Source of the DNA: an uncultured Prevotella sp.
Lineage (GTDB): Bacteria; Bacteroidota; Bacteroidia; Bacteroidales; Bacteroidaceae
Length of the DNA stretch: 10,519 nucleotides
Assembly: GCA_900770025.1 (NCBI GenBank)
Contig: CAAGIW010000004.1
Span: 1 to 10,519 of the forward strand
Direction: 5' to 3'
Shown: positions 1-7,900 of the stretch, piece by piece
How the letters are laid out: each line of letters starts with the position of its first letter
Numbering within the stretch: position 1 is the stretch's first letter
Notes under the pieces: model-generated
What the model was told of the DNA's origin: nothing
Databases searched by the model: none
Seen by the model: only the letters and a program-made list of their open reading frames with translations
Program-made: the position numbers and the translations under genes

Positions 1-449
1 GCTGTAAATAGTTGGTAGTAAGCCCTGACAAGTTGCTGTTCATTGGGTCGCAGGTAAATCAGAGGATAGTGCTTGGCATAGACAACATTCTCCCAGCAAC
101 AATTGCTGCGCATAAACAGGTTTTTTGCATATTCAGCTGATACGCAAAGCAATTTAGCTTTACAGTCACTACTTAATGAAATGTGATGCAGCAAAGTCCC
201 GTAACTACAATAGAACATGTCATTTGTACCCATGAAATAATGTTCGTTATTGATGTCCAACTCTATGTTGCCGTGTGTGCAAAACAACAACGCGATAAAG
301 TCCACCTCTATATTGTCGCTGACATTTAATTCCTCTTTGTCAATTAGTGCCAGTTTATCTTCAAAGGTTTTCGCAAACGAATATCCGGCAAGTTGTCGGA
401 AACAAATTTTTGAAAAGACCTGTGCCGTCTGTAAGCGTGCTGTACTCAT
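1..449 (-). CDS. AraC-type transcriptional regulator, N-terminal sensor half (partial)
   Basis: An open frame on the minus strand runs from ATG at 447-449 out of the window, giving 149 residues without a stop. An in-frame TGA lies about 20 nt upstream of this ATG with no other ATG between, so the start is well fixed. Residues about 48-93 (DFIALLFCTHGNIELDINNE, then YFMGTNDMFYCSYGTLLHHI) have the look of the cupin-like ligand/dimerisation half of Bacteroidales AraC-family regulators: short beta strands, a turn with a glycine, and a 'hydrophobic-C-hydrophobic' pattern. The two helix-turn-helix motifs that would prove the family lie beyond the window edge and cannot be seen. Such proteins normally activate or repress a neighbouring gene on binding a small molecule. 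No divergent partner survives here: the next element is an insertion sequence. The family call is recognition from the N-terminal half only. Confidence 0.68.
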   Translation of the reverse strand, partial: MSTARLQTAQVFSKICFRQLAGYSFAKTFEDKLALIDKEELNVSDNIEVDFIALLFCTHGNIELDINNEHYFMGTNDMFYCSYGTLLHHISLSSDCKAKLLCVSAEYAKNLFMRSNCCWENVVYAKHYPLIYLRPNEQQLVRAYYQLFT

Positions 450-551
450 ATTGTATGTATTGATGTTTCATCCCATATTGCAGCATATCATCGTTGCGGA
501 TATATATCGCGCATTTATGATGTGGTTGTCTTTGGGATTTATTTTCAGTTG

Positions 552-559
552 CAAAATTA
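552..559 (-). promoter_or_regulatory. Possible -7 box for the AraC-type gene
   Basis: Minus-strand TAATTTTG fits the Bacteroidetes -7 consensus TAnnTTTG and would start a leader of roughly 95 nt before the ATG at 449. No TTTG is seen at the expected upstream spacing, so this is a weak call. Confidence 0.3.
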
Positions 560-634
560 GCATATGACGGAAAAGAAAAATGGTTGTTTTCAAGGAATGA
601 TTATCCGTTTTTACGGATAGTAGTATTTCTATTT

Positions 635-651
635 AACGTGAGTTCGACAAA
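635..651 (+). repeat. Lone copy of an IS982-type terminal repeat
   Basis: AACGTGAGTTCGACAAA matches the transposase-proximal IS end at 1899-1883 (AACGTGGGTTCGACGAA) at 15 of 17 positions, in inverted orientation. This is a better match than the end lying next to the transposase stop. It is flanked on its left by ATTT (631-634), and the far end of the IS is followed by ATTT (1900-1903). It may be the true left end of a 1.27-kb element, or the scar of another copy. Confidence 0.6.
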
Positions 652-830
652 AGGATAAGCTCTATAAAAACAGGGATACGCTATCCAAAATATGTTCCAC
701 AGCATAAATAGAAAAAAATGTGGACGAGAATTTGTTTTTTAAGGAGATAAGGTGTTCTTTTGCGAAACAAATCTTAACTATTTAATAAACAAAGACATAC
801 CAAAATCACGGTCCTGGCTATGGGATGCAT

Positions 831-869
831 AATCTGAAGGGGATCCGGTCTTGGGATCCCCTTCAGATT
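831..869. terminator. Strong hairpin outside the IS end
   Basis: A perfect 16-bp stem (831-846 with 854-869) encloses a 7-nt loop; each arm contains GGATCC. It lies 2 bp outside the IS left end and 20 bp past the transposase stop, where it could stop transcription leaving the element. Neither side has a long T tract (plus side: TTTG), so termination is inferred from the stem strength and place only. Confidence 0.5.
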
Positions 870-871
870 TG

Positions 872-1899
872 AACGTAAGCTCTACGGATTCAGAATAAAG
901 CGAGCTGTGTGTCTAATGTACGTTGCATATTGACACACGGCTTTTTGGAAAAATTACAATACGCGGCAATGGCCCCCAGCATGTTCACGATGAAATTTTC
1001 AAAGCATCTGTGCCTGGAGTGTTCCACTTGTGCGATGTTTTTCAGTTCATCATTTACGGTTTCTATGATAGCCCTCTTGCGGAGAAGCAGCTTGTCTGAC
1101 ACGCTCATCAACGCTCCTTTCATATTGCTTTTCAGTTTGGTGATGAGCTGTATGCCATCCACGAACAACCGCTGGAAGAGATGCTTTCCGATACATCCTT
1201 TATCCCCTACCAATTTGCCATGGATTAGCTCGATAAAGGCATTGTATTCTAAAGGTTTCCTGTCATCCACATCACCCGGGGTTAGCATGAAATTCAGCAA
1301 CTCTCCTTTCTCGTTGCAGATCAAATGCAGCTTGAAGCCGAAGAACCATCCCATAGAGCACTTACCTCTTTGAGCAATGCCCTTGAATACCTTATGGATG
1401 TGTATCCTTTGGTTTCTGCATACCCTCAGGGGTGTGCTGTCAACGAAGCTTATGCCTGTACATTTGCCAAGCAACACCTTCTTTATGAACAGGGCCAAAG
1501 GAACGGCCACCTCCTTCTCGAGCTCTACGAAACGGTTGTAAGAGACGACCTTCGGGAAAAGATGGCGCATATGTTTGCATACCTTCTCCAAGTAAAAATG
1601 CTTCAGGCAACGGTAGCCTGAGTCATGAAACAGTATCATCATGATCATGATTTCCGCCTTGGAAAGGGTTGAACTGCGGTGGTAACGTCGTTTCTTATTT
1701 GATTTCAACGTGTATTTCTCCATCATTGCGTCAAAAAACTGGCAGAAATCATCTGCCATACAAAACAATTCCGTAATTTTGTCTTCGGTGATCATAGCGA
1801 TTGTTGCTTGTAATTCTTTGTAATTGAGCACTATAAAGTCACAACAATTTTCGCTAATCACCAATTTTTCAATCATTTATAATTCGTCGAACCCACGTT
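872..1899 (-). mobile_element. IS982-family insertion sequence
   Basis: The element is bounded by imperfect inverted ends: AACGTAAGCTCTACGGATT at 872-890 and, on minus from 1899, AACGTGGGTTCGACGAATT; 17 of the first 25 positions agree. The length of 1028 bp is normal for IS982-family elements, which carry a single DDE transposase gene and make short target duplications. No clear duplication is seen for these ends: the left flank is ATTTG and the right flank ATTTA. A better-matching alternative left end lies at 635 (element 635-1899, flanked by ATTT on both sides). The transposase frame is intact, so the copy may still be active if the diverged left end still works. Confidence 0.75.
890..1795 (-). 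CDS. IS982 family transposase
   Basis: This is a DDE transposase that cuts and rejoins DNA at the ends of its own element. The reading frame is open from ATG 1876 (328 aa), but the family-like N-terminus MITEDKITELF begins at the ATG at 1793-1795, giving 301 aa, the usual IS982 length; the 27 extra residues are probably untranslated leader. Counting from ATG 1876, likely catalytic residues are D146 (SFVDSTPL), D225 (LVGDKGCIG) and E272 (KRAIIETVNDELK). The segments RVCRNQRIHIHK, GIAQRGKCSMGWFFGFKLHL and the C-terminal VEHSRHRCFENF...AAYC are very characteristic of the family, as is the ending DTQLALF. No frameshift or internal stop is seen. Neither start has a Shine-Dalgarno sequence, as is common in Bacteroidetes. 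Family assignment is from recognition of these motifs. Confidence 0.94.
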   Translation of the reverse strand: MITEDKITELFCMADDFCQFFDAMMEKYTLKSNKKRRYHRSSTLSKAEIMIMMILFHDSGYRCLKHFYLEKVCKHMRHLFPKVVSYNRFVELEKEVAVPLALFIKKVLLGKCTGISFVDSTPLRVCRNQRIHIHKVFKGIAQRGKCSMGWFFGFKLHLICNEKGELLNFMLTPGDVDDRKPLEYNAFIELIHGKLVGDKGCIGKHLFQRLFVDGIQLITKLKSNMKGALMSVSDKLLLRKRAIIETVNDELKNIAQVEHSRHRCFENFIVNMLGAIAAYCNFSKKPCVNMQRTLDTQLALF

Positions 1900-2146
1900 A
1901 TTTAGTATCCATGAGGCTGTATTATGTCTATGAATCCAGCAGAGATGATGGAAAGAGTGTCTATTATTTCTGCGAATAAAGGGGAAAAGTGTCTATTGGA
2001 ATATTTGGGAAAGACAGGAAAAAGACATTGAAAAATGGTTTCCTTTTGCCGTAAAAATGGAATCAAAAGCACATAAAAGGCGATAGAAAACAAAGCATAA
2101 GTCTTGTTTTTTCATCTTGCCGGCATAGAATCTCACGGATTTTGCC
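1900..2146. other. Intergenic region between IS and the yfhO-like gene
   Basis: AT-rich sequence without a gene I can support. The longest plausible plus-strand frame is 35 codons (1924-2031, starting MSMNPAEMMERV) with no recognisable motif; it may be a remnant of whatever the IS landed beside. The direct word AGTGTCTATT occurs twice (about 1955 and 1989). Confidence 0.55.
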
Positions 2147-2154
2147 TATATTTG
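2147..2154 (+). promoter_or_regulatory. -7 box of the yfhO-like gene
   Basis: TATATTTG is a perfect match to the Bacteroidetes -7 consensus TAnnTTTG. Transcription would begin near 2161, giving a leader of about 25 nt before ATG 2186. The upstream TTTG element is not found at 19-21 bp. Confidence 0.55.
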
Positions 2155-2185
2155 CGCCCGTATAACCAAATCAAGAACGAAGACA

Positions 2186-4720
2186 ATGAATACCGAAACA
2201 AGCAAAAGCGGCACTTCCTGCGGCTGTTCATGGCAGTGCGTGCTGCGGCGCTGGGCTCCCGAAGCACTGGTGATACTTCTCTTTGCAGCCATCTCATTCG
2301 CCTATTTCTTCCCTGCCGACATAGAGGGGCGCATCCTTTACCAGCACGATAGTTCTGCCGGACGGGGTGCGGGACAAGAGATGAACGAGTACAAACAGAG
2401 CACCGGCGAGGTGACGCGCTGGACCAACAGCCTGTTTTGCGGAATGCCCACCTACCAGTTGGCCCCCTCGTACAAGAGTGCCAAGCCCATGACCATGGCT
2501 GCCGACGCCTATCATCTGTGGCTGCCCGACTATGTGTGGTATCTTTTTGCCTACCTTTTGGGTTTCTATATCCTGCTGCGCGCCTTCGACTTCCGCCGCC
2601 ATCTCGCCGCCCTCGGTGCCGTGCTGTGGGGATTCAGCACCTATTTCCTGATTATCATCGCTGCCGGACACATCTGGAAGGTGGTGGCACTGGCCTATCT
2701 GCCGCCGCTGATTGCGGGCATCGTGCTGGCATTCCGCGGCAAGTATCTGCCGGGACTGATAGTGACAACCATCTTCACCGCCTTTGAAATCAATGCCAAC
2801 CACGTGCAGATGACCTATTATTATCTGTTCGTTATACTGCTGATGGTGATAGCCTATTTAGTGGATGCCGTGCGCACCAAGAGGATGGCTCACTTCGCCA
2901 AGGCGGCATCGGTGTGCGTCATAGGCGCCGTGTTGGGCATCATGATGAACATCTCCAACCTGTATCACACCTATCAGTACAGCAAGGAATCGATGAGAGG
3001 CAAGAGCGAATTGGTGAAGGCCAACAGCAGCAACCAGACCAACAGCGGTCTGGAGCGCGACTATATCACGCAGTGGAGCTATGGAATCGACGAGACATGG
3101 ACACTGCTGATACCCAACGCCAAGGGCGGTTCGCACCACATACGCTTGGCTTCAGACAGCAAGGCCATGGAGCATTGCGACAGCGAGTTCAGCCAGTATG
3201 TGGGTCAGTGGTACCAGTATTGGGGCGAACAGCCCTTTACTGCCGGTCCGGTGTATGTGGGTGCCTTCGTAATCACCCTCTTCATCCTGTCGCTGTTCAT
3301 CGTCAAAGGGCCCGTGAAGTGGGCTTTGCTGGCGGCCACCATCCTCTCCGTGCTGCTGTCGTGGGGCAAGAACTTCATGCCATTCACCGATTTCTTCATC
3401 GACTACGTGCCCATGTATTCCAAGTTCCGCACGGTGTCTTCCATCTTGGTCATTGCCGAGTTCACCATTCCGCTGATGGCCATGCTGGCCCTGAAGAGAC
3501 TGATAGACGAGCCCCAACTGCTGCGCACCAAGCAGCACTGGATATACCTCAGCACGGCACTCACCGCGGGTTGCTGTCTGCTCTTCGCCCTCGCTCCCAC
3601 CGCCTTCTTCGACTTCATCTCCTCACGCGACAGTGCCCAGTTGCAGCAATACATCCCACAAGAATACTTAGGCACCATGCTGAGCAACATCAGCAAGGTG
3701 AGAGAGGCTGTGTTTACTGCCGACTGCTGGCGCTCATTCTTCATCATCATCGTGGGCACCCTGCTGTTGCTGGTCTATCGAACGGGCAAGATGAAGACCT
3801 CACTGTTGGTGGGATGCCTGTTGGCTCTATGCTTGTGGGACCTCTGGGCAGTGAACAAGCGCTACCTATACGACGGCATGTTTGTGGACAAGGCGGTGAA
3901 AGAGCAGCCCGTGGAGATGACTCCCACCGAGGAGATGATACTGCGCGACAAGTCGCTTTACTACCGCACGCTCAACCTTTCCACCGACACCTACAACGAG
4001 AACGAGACCTCTTACTACCTGAAGAGCATCGGAGGCTACCATCCAGCCAAGCTGCGCCGCTATCAAGAGATGGTGGAACACTACATCAGCAAGCAGCAGA
4101 TGGCACTGGCCAACGCCGTGGTGAAGGAGCAGGGCGACATGACAAAAATCAACGGAGACAGCATCTATCCGGTGCTCAACATGCTCAACACCAAGTATAT
4201 CATCTTCCCGCTGCAAGACAGGCAGACCGTGCCCATCGCCAATCCCTATGCCTATGGCAACGCATGGTTTGTGGATGACATAAGGTATGTGGACAATGCC
4301 AACCAGGAACTGGATGCCGTGGGAACCATCAACCTGCGACACAGCGCCGTGGCCGACAAGCAGTTTGCCAGCATACTGCAAAAGGCTGTGCCGCAAGACA
4401 GCACCTCGATAGCCACACTCACCGCCTACGCCCCCAACAAACTGACCTATGAGGTGAACTCTGACAAGGGTGGCGTGCTGGTGTTCTCAGAGATTTACTA
4501 CCCGGGATGGACCGCCACCATCGACAACGAGGAGGCCACATTAGGCAGGGTGAACTACATACTGAGGGCAGTGCAGGTGAAACCTGGCCAGCACACCATC
4601 GTGCTTTCGTTCGACCCGCAGAGTGTCAAGGTCACTGAAACCATCGCCTACACGGCCTACATCATCCTGCTCATCGCCTTGGCCCTCATCGTGTTCATGG
4701 CATACCGCAGGAAGAGGTAG
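2186..4720 (+). CDS. YfhO-like polytopic membrane protein (GT-C type)
   Basis: This 844-residue inner-membrane protein resembles the YfhO family, large GT-C-fold membrane proteins; Bacillus subtilis YfhO takes part in sugar decoration of lipoteichoic acid. A substrate cannot be named here, since a Bacteroidete has no such polymer. After a cysteine-rich N-terminus, the first membrane helix is near residues 26-43. A long periplasmic loop follows (about 44-112, with LYQHDSSAGRGAGQEMNEYK), then a run of helices from about 115 to 255, a loop (256-355, RDYITQWSYG), helices at about 356-392, 417-436, 452-475 and 516-553, and a large soluble C-terminal region (about 560-815). That region carries GGYHPAKLRRYQEMVE and the family-typical EIYYPGWTATID and NYILRAVQVKPGQHTIVLSF. 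A final helix covers 820-840 and the tail is RRKR. Length is normal for Bacteroidales homologues. The start is supported by the promoter 25 nt upstream. It stands alone, convergent with the operon to its right. Codons are GC-richer than in the neighbouring IS. Confidence 0.92.
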   Translation: MNTETSKSGTSCGCSWQCVLRRWAPEALVILLFAAISFAYFFPADIEGRILYQHDSSAGRGAGQEMNEYKQSTGEVTRWTNSLFCGMPTYQLAPSYKSAKPMTMAADAYHLWLPDYVWYLFAYLLGFYILLRAFDFRRHLAALGAVLWGFSTYFLIIIAAGHIWKVVALAYLPPLIAGIVLAFRGKYLPGLIVTTIFTAFEINANHVQMTYYYLFVILLMVIAYLVDAVRTKRMAHFAKAASVCVIGAVLGIMMNISNLYHTYQYSKESMRGKSELVKANSSNQTNSGLERDYITQWSYGIDETWTLLIPNAKGGSHHIRLASDSKAMEHCDSEFSQYVGQWYQYWGEQPFTAGPVYVGAFVITLFILSLFIVKGPVKWALLAATILSVLLSWGKNFMPFTDFFIDYVPMYSKFRTVSSILVIAEFTIPLMAMLALKRLIDEPQLLRTKQHWIYLSTALTAGCCLLFALAPTAFFDFISSRDSAQLQQYIPQEYLGTMLSNISKVREAVFTADCWRSFFIIIVGTLLLLVYRTGKMKTSLLVGCLLALCLWDLWAVNKRYLYDGMFVDKAVKEQPVEMTPTEEMILRDKSLYYRTLNLSTDTYNENETSYYLKSIGGYHPAKLRRYQEMVEHYISKQQMALANAVVKEQGDMTKINGDSIYPVLNMLNTKYIIFPLQDRQTVPIANPYAYGNAWFVDDIRYVDNANQELDAVGTINLRHSAVADKQFASILQKAVPQDSTSIATLTAYAPNKLTYEVNSDKGGVLVFSEIYYPGWTATIDNEEATLGRVNYILRAVQVKPGQHTIVLSFDPQSVKVTETIAYTAYIILLIALALIVFMAYRRKR

Positions 4721-4744
4721 TTAACGCTTTTCCTACAAACACAC

Positions 4745-4783
4745 TGGAGGCTGCAACCGGCATTTTACCGTTTGCAGCCTCCA
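4745..4783. terminator. Shared terminator hairpin between convergent genes
   Basis: A 12-bp perfect stem (TGGAGGCTGCAA at 4745-4756, TTGCAGCCTCCA at 4772-4783) has an inner CGG/CCG pair and a short loop. It lies 25 bp after the yfhO-like stop and 31 bp after the stop of the convergent 48-aa gene, so it can serve both strands. T tracts on either side are poor. Confidence 0.65.
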
Positions 4784-4813
4784 ACTGTTATTTAAATAGT
4801 ATATTACACTTTA

Positions 4814-4960
4814 TTATAACACATCGTCATTAACGTCAAGGGGAGTTTCATCACCAAACAAAACCACATCCGACTCAAGTTCTGTGACCGAACCAGCCAA
4901 CAACTGCTGAATTTCTACTTCATATACCTGCATCTCAGGCTCAATATATTTTTTCTTCAT
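4814..4960 (-). CDS. Small 48-aa Bacteroidales protein of unknown function, downstream of surface protein
   Basis: ATG at 4958-4960 to TAA at 4814-4816 encodes 48 residues beginning MKKKYIEPEMQVYEVEIQQL and continuing LAGSVTELESDVVLFGDETP with an acidic end. The pattern 'MKKxYIxPxxxVxxVxxxxLLAxS' recurs in many very short Bacteroidales proteins; I recognise the pattern but know of no established function. There is no signal peptide or membrane segment; the N-terminal half could be a short beta or amphipathic segment, the rest acidic and likely flexible. The start lies 21 bp after the stop of the 1052-aa surface protein, on the same strand with no terminator between, so the two are probably co-transcribed. 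The upstream leader is the A-rich repeat ATTAAAGAATTAAAGAAT, a typical Bacteroidetes ribosome-binding context without Shine-Dalgarno. Confidence 0.75.
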   Translation of the reverse strand: MKKKYIEPEMQVYEVEIQQLLAGSVTELESDVVLFGDETPLDVNDDVL

Positions 4961-4981
4961 ATTCTTTAATTCTTTAATTTT

Positions 4982-7900
4982 TTAATTTAAAAACAACCTG
5001 TTGTTTTTGATATACACTCCCTTTGCTGGCTTATTCACCTTGCGACCTTGCAGGTCGAAGATGCCTTCGGCATTACCATTTCTGTGCAAGCTTTCGTTGG
5101 TGACGGTGATGCACTCAATGCCTGTGGTCTCGCCATCTTCTGGGAAGGCAAAGCCTCGGATGTTCAATGCTTCACTTGACAGCACATTCAGATAAGCCTT
5201 GCCCGGAATAGCCTTGAGCTGTTTGCCGACCGAGGCTTCAACAACCTTACCATTCTCATCCTTAACCAAACTGAGATAGAAACCAAGTTTGTCCTTAGAC
5301 TCAAAACTATTATATGTCAAACGATACAATGTATAATTATCATCGGCTGTGATTGTCTGCGCCGTTGAAGGAGTAGCCACGAGATTATTGTAAGCATAAT
5401 CCACCCTGGAAAGTCCGTCTGTTTCGTTCGCCTTGACATTCACATACTCGCCATCAGTCTTCAGCAGCACACCTTCGCTCATAGCCACTTGGTTGTCGTC
5501 ACGTTCTGTCAATGTCAACTTGCCTCCGCTTACGGTAGTATTGTAAACCTTGAGCGTTCTCGTGGACGGAACGGAAAGGGTGACGTCGGATGTCAAGTCG
5601 CTGAATGTAGCCCAATAGGTATCATTTTCCGACTTCTTTGACGTGGTGATAATCTTATACGGAGATCCGGGTACTGGATATTTGTCCTCACCAAGCTGCT
5701 GTCCCCATCCGCCGTATGTCGATGCGCCGTTGAGCAGATAGGTCACCTCGCCACTATTGAGCTGAGTCGTACTACACAGTGTGGCTGGTGTTGTCGTGGG
5801 TGTTCCGCTGGTGCTGCCTATCACATTGAACGTGCTGGAGGTGTAATAGTTATTGGTTATTGCGTCCTTTCCATAACCTCCATTTATCTGGCCAATGAGT
5901 ACGCCGGTCAGCGAACTGTTGCCGGGTTTATTCAAGGTGCCAGCCTGCAGGCAGTTCGTCACTTTCACATTGCCGCTGGTGCGGGTATAGCCAAAGATGC
6001 CGCCCATATAGAGCGCACCCTCGTATTTGCTGTCGATAGTGCCCGTAAAGCTGCAGTTGGTGATGGGCACATCGCTATAAGTGGCGAAGCCTACAATGCC
6101 GGCAGCCACTTTGACATTATTGTTGCCCAGGTTCATGGTGCCGCTATAGCTACATCCAGATACGTAGGATTCTGTTGATTTTGATTCGTCCATCTTGCCC
6201 ACGATGCCGCCGATGTGGCCTATGCATTCCTTTGAGGCATCCATCTTGGTATTGATGGTGAAGTTCACGCTGCTGTGGCAGTTGCTGATGGTTGAGTTGT
6301 CAATGCGTCCTGCTATGCTGCCGTAGCCTTCGGTGTAGGTGGTGGTAGTGAGCGTGATGTTGCCGTCGATGCAGATATTCTGCATGGTGGCTCCGCTCGC
6401 ATAGCCGAAGAGGCCGGTATAGTAGCCCTGCTGCTTAATGCTCATATTCAGCACTTTGAAACCCTTTCCGTCGAAGGTGCCGCCAAACTTGTTGCTTGCG
6501 TTGCCGATGGGTGTCCAGTTGCTGATGCTGGTCAGGTCAATGTTGCCTGTCAGAACTCCCTTGGCAGTCTTATTCTGCGATGTGCCATCAGTCAGTGTGC
6601 CGTTTACCAATCCTGCAAACCAGCAGAGCTGACCTGCATTGCCTATTTCATACTCGCCGCTTGCGTTCTGTGTAGCCGGCTGATAAAGTTTGTCGCCACA
6701 AACCGAACATATTTTTAAACCGTTTTCATATTCTGCGGGCCAAGTGTGCTCTGCCGTTACTTTGTTTTCATCATTTGAATAAACGCCTGTACAGGGAGTA
6801 CACTGATAGACCTTAGCTCCATCACCAACCGGATAATCCTCAGTGCCTAACAGCTGTCCCCATTTGACGTCTGCAGATGAGCCGTTGAGCAGCCATGCCA
6901 CTGCACCGCTCCTAAACTGAGCGGCGGTCATTGCCGTAGCGCCTTCAATAGCGTCTGTTTCTCTGTCGGCAAGATAGCAGCAGTTGGTGATGGTGCCGTT
7001 GTTTGTCTGGCAGATGGTTCCACTTGGAGATGTTGTTCCCTCAGCAGTTCCCATCAAGAAGCAGCTTGCTATCGTTCCGCTGTTCGTTTGGCAGATGCAG
7101 CCGTTGCTGCCTTCGGCCATTGTGGCATTCACCACGCCCAGGTTCTTGATGGTGCCGCTGCTGTTGTTGGCGAACAAGCAGTTGTTGGTACTGGTGAAGT
7201 TCAGTCCGCCGATGCTGTGTCCCCGTCCGTCGAATGTTCCTGTATAACTGCTGGTGATAGGCTCAAAGCTGTCGGCATCAGTCAGCGTAATGTCCTTCAG
7301 CAGTCCGGCAGATACCGCTGGATAAGCCGTTGCCGTTTCCCCATCGCCCACGGTGTAAGTGCCATTGACACACTGTGCAAACGCCTTCAAGTCGTCAGCA
7401 GTTTTTATACCATAGGTGAAATAACCTGTGCGGTAGTTAGCGCCTTCCACTCTAATCATTCCTGAGCTATACGCTGTTGTGCCCACAAGGCTTTTACAGT
7501 TGTAAAACATGTCGGCTGAACCATTCACACTACTTGTCGTAAAACCATCCGACACATAGATTGTAGTGAGCTTTGTGCATTCTCCAAACATGTAAGACAT
7601 CGCCTCCACCTTGGCAGTATTGAAGTTTGACAGGTCGAGAGATTGGAGACTTGAGCAATCATATAACATATACTCCATAGTCGTCACCTTGGCAGTATTG
7701 AAGTTTGACAGGTCGAGAGAGGTGAGTTTTTCACAGTAAGTAAACATATATCCCATATCATGCACCTCGGAAGTATTGAGATTCTCGATGCCCACTATAT
7801 TCGTCAATTCTCCACATAGATGGAACCACATATGGCAATTTGTCGGCCGTGCATCAGCGAATGATGCATCAAAGACAACGGTCTTAATAGATGATCCATA

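Larger units (their letters stand above)
450..871. other. Non-coding region between regulator and insertion sequence
   Basis: No credible gene is visible. The stretch is AT-rich and holds a 7-bp stem hairpin (602-608 with 613-619, TATCCGT/ACGGATA), further GGATA or TATCC words at about 653-657, 681-685 and 690-694, a lone copy of the IS-end sequence at 635-651, a six-base inverted pair TCCACA/TGTGGA at about 694-726, and a 16-bp hairpin at 831-869. It is probably the original regulatory region upstream of the AraC-type gene, perhaps altered by earlier transposition. Confidence 0.6.

Noticed and set aside
250..567. 105-aa plus-strand frame across the AraC-type gene
   Set aside because: The opposite strand encodes a much better protein over 1-449; this frame is its shadow.
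1796..1876. Longer transposase start at 1876
   Set aside because: It adds 27 residues not typical of the family and starts only 6 bp inside the IS end; MITEDK at 1795 is the usual N-terminus. It remains possible.
1924..2031. 35-aa plus-strand frame next to the IS
   Set aside because: It shows no motif, promoter or recognisable similarity; this length is expected by chance in this composition.
1902..2093. 63-aa minus-strand hydrophobic frame
   Set aside because: There is no start context or recognisable family; it is probably chance in AT-rich intergenic DNA.
2294..4396. Long open frames opposite or out of phase with the yfhO-like gene
   Set aside because: They lie inside a clear, full-length membrane-protein gene and encode low-complexity, His/Gln/Arg-rich products typical of GC-rich shadows.
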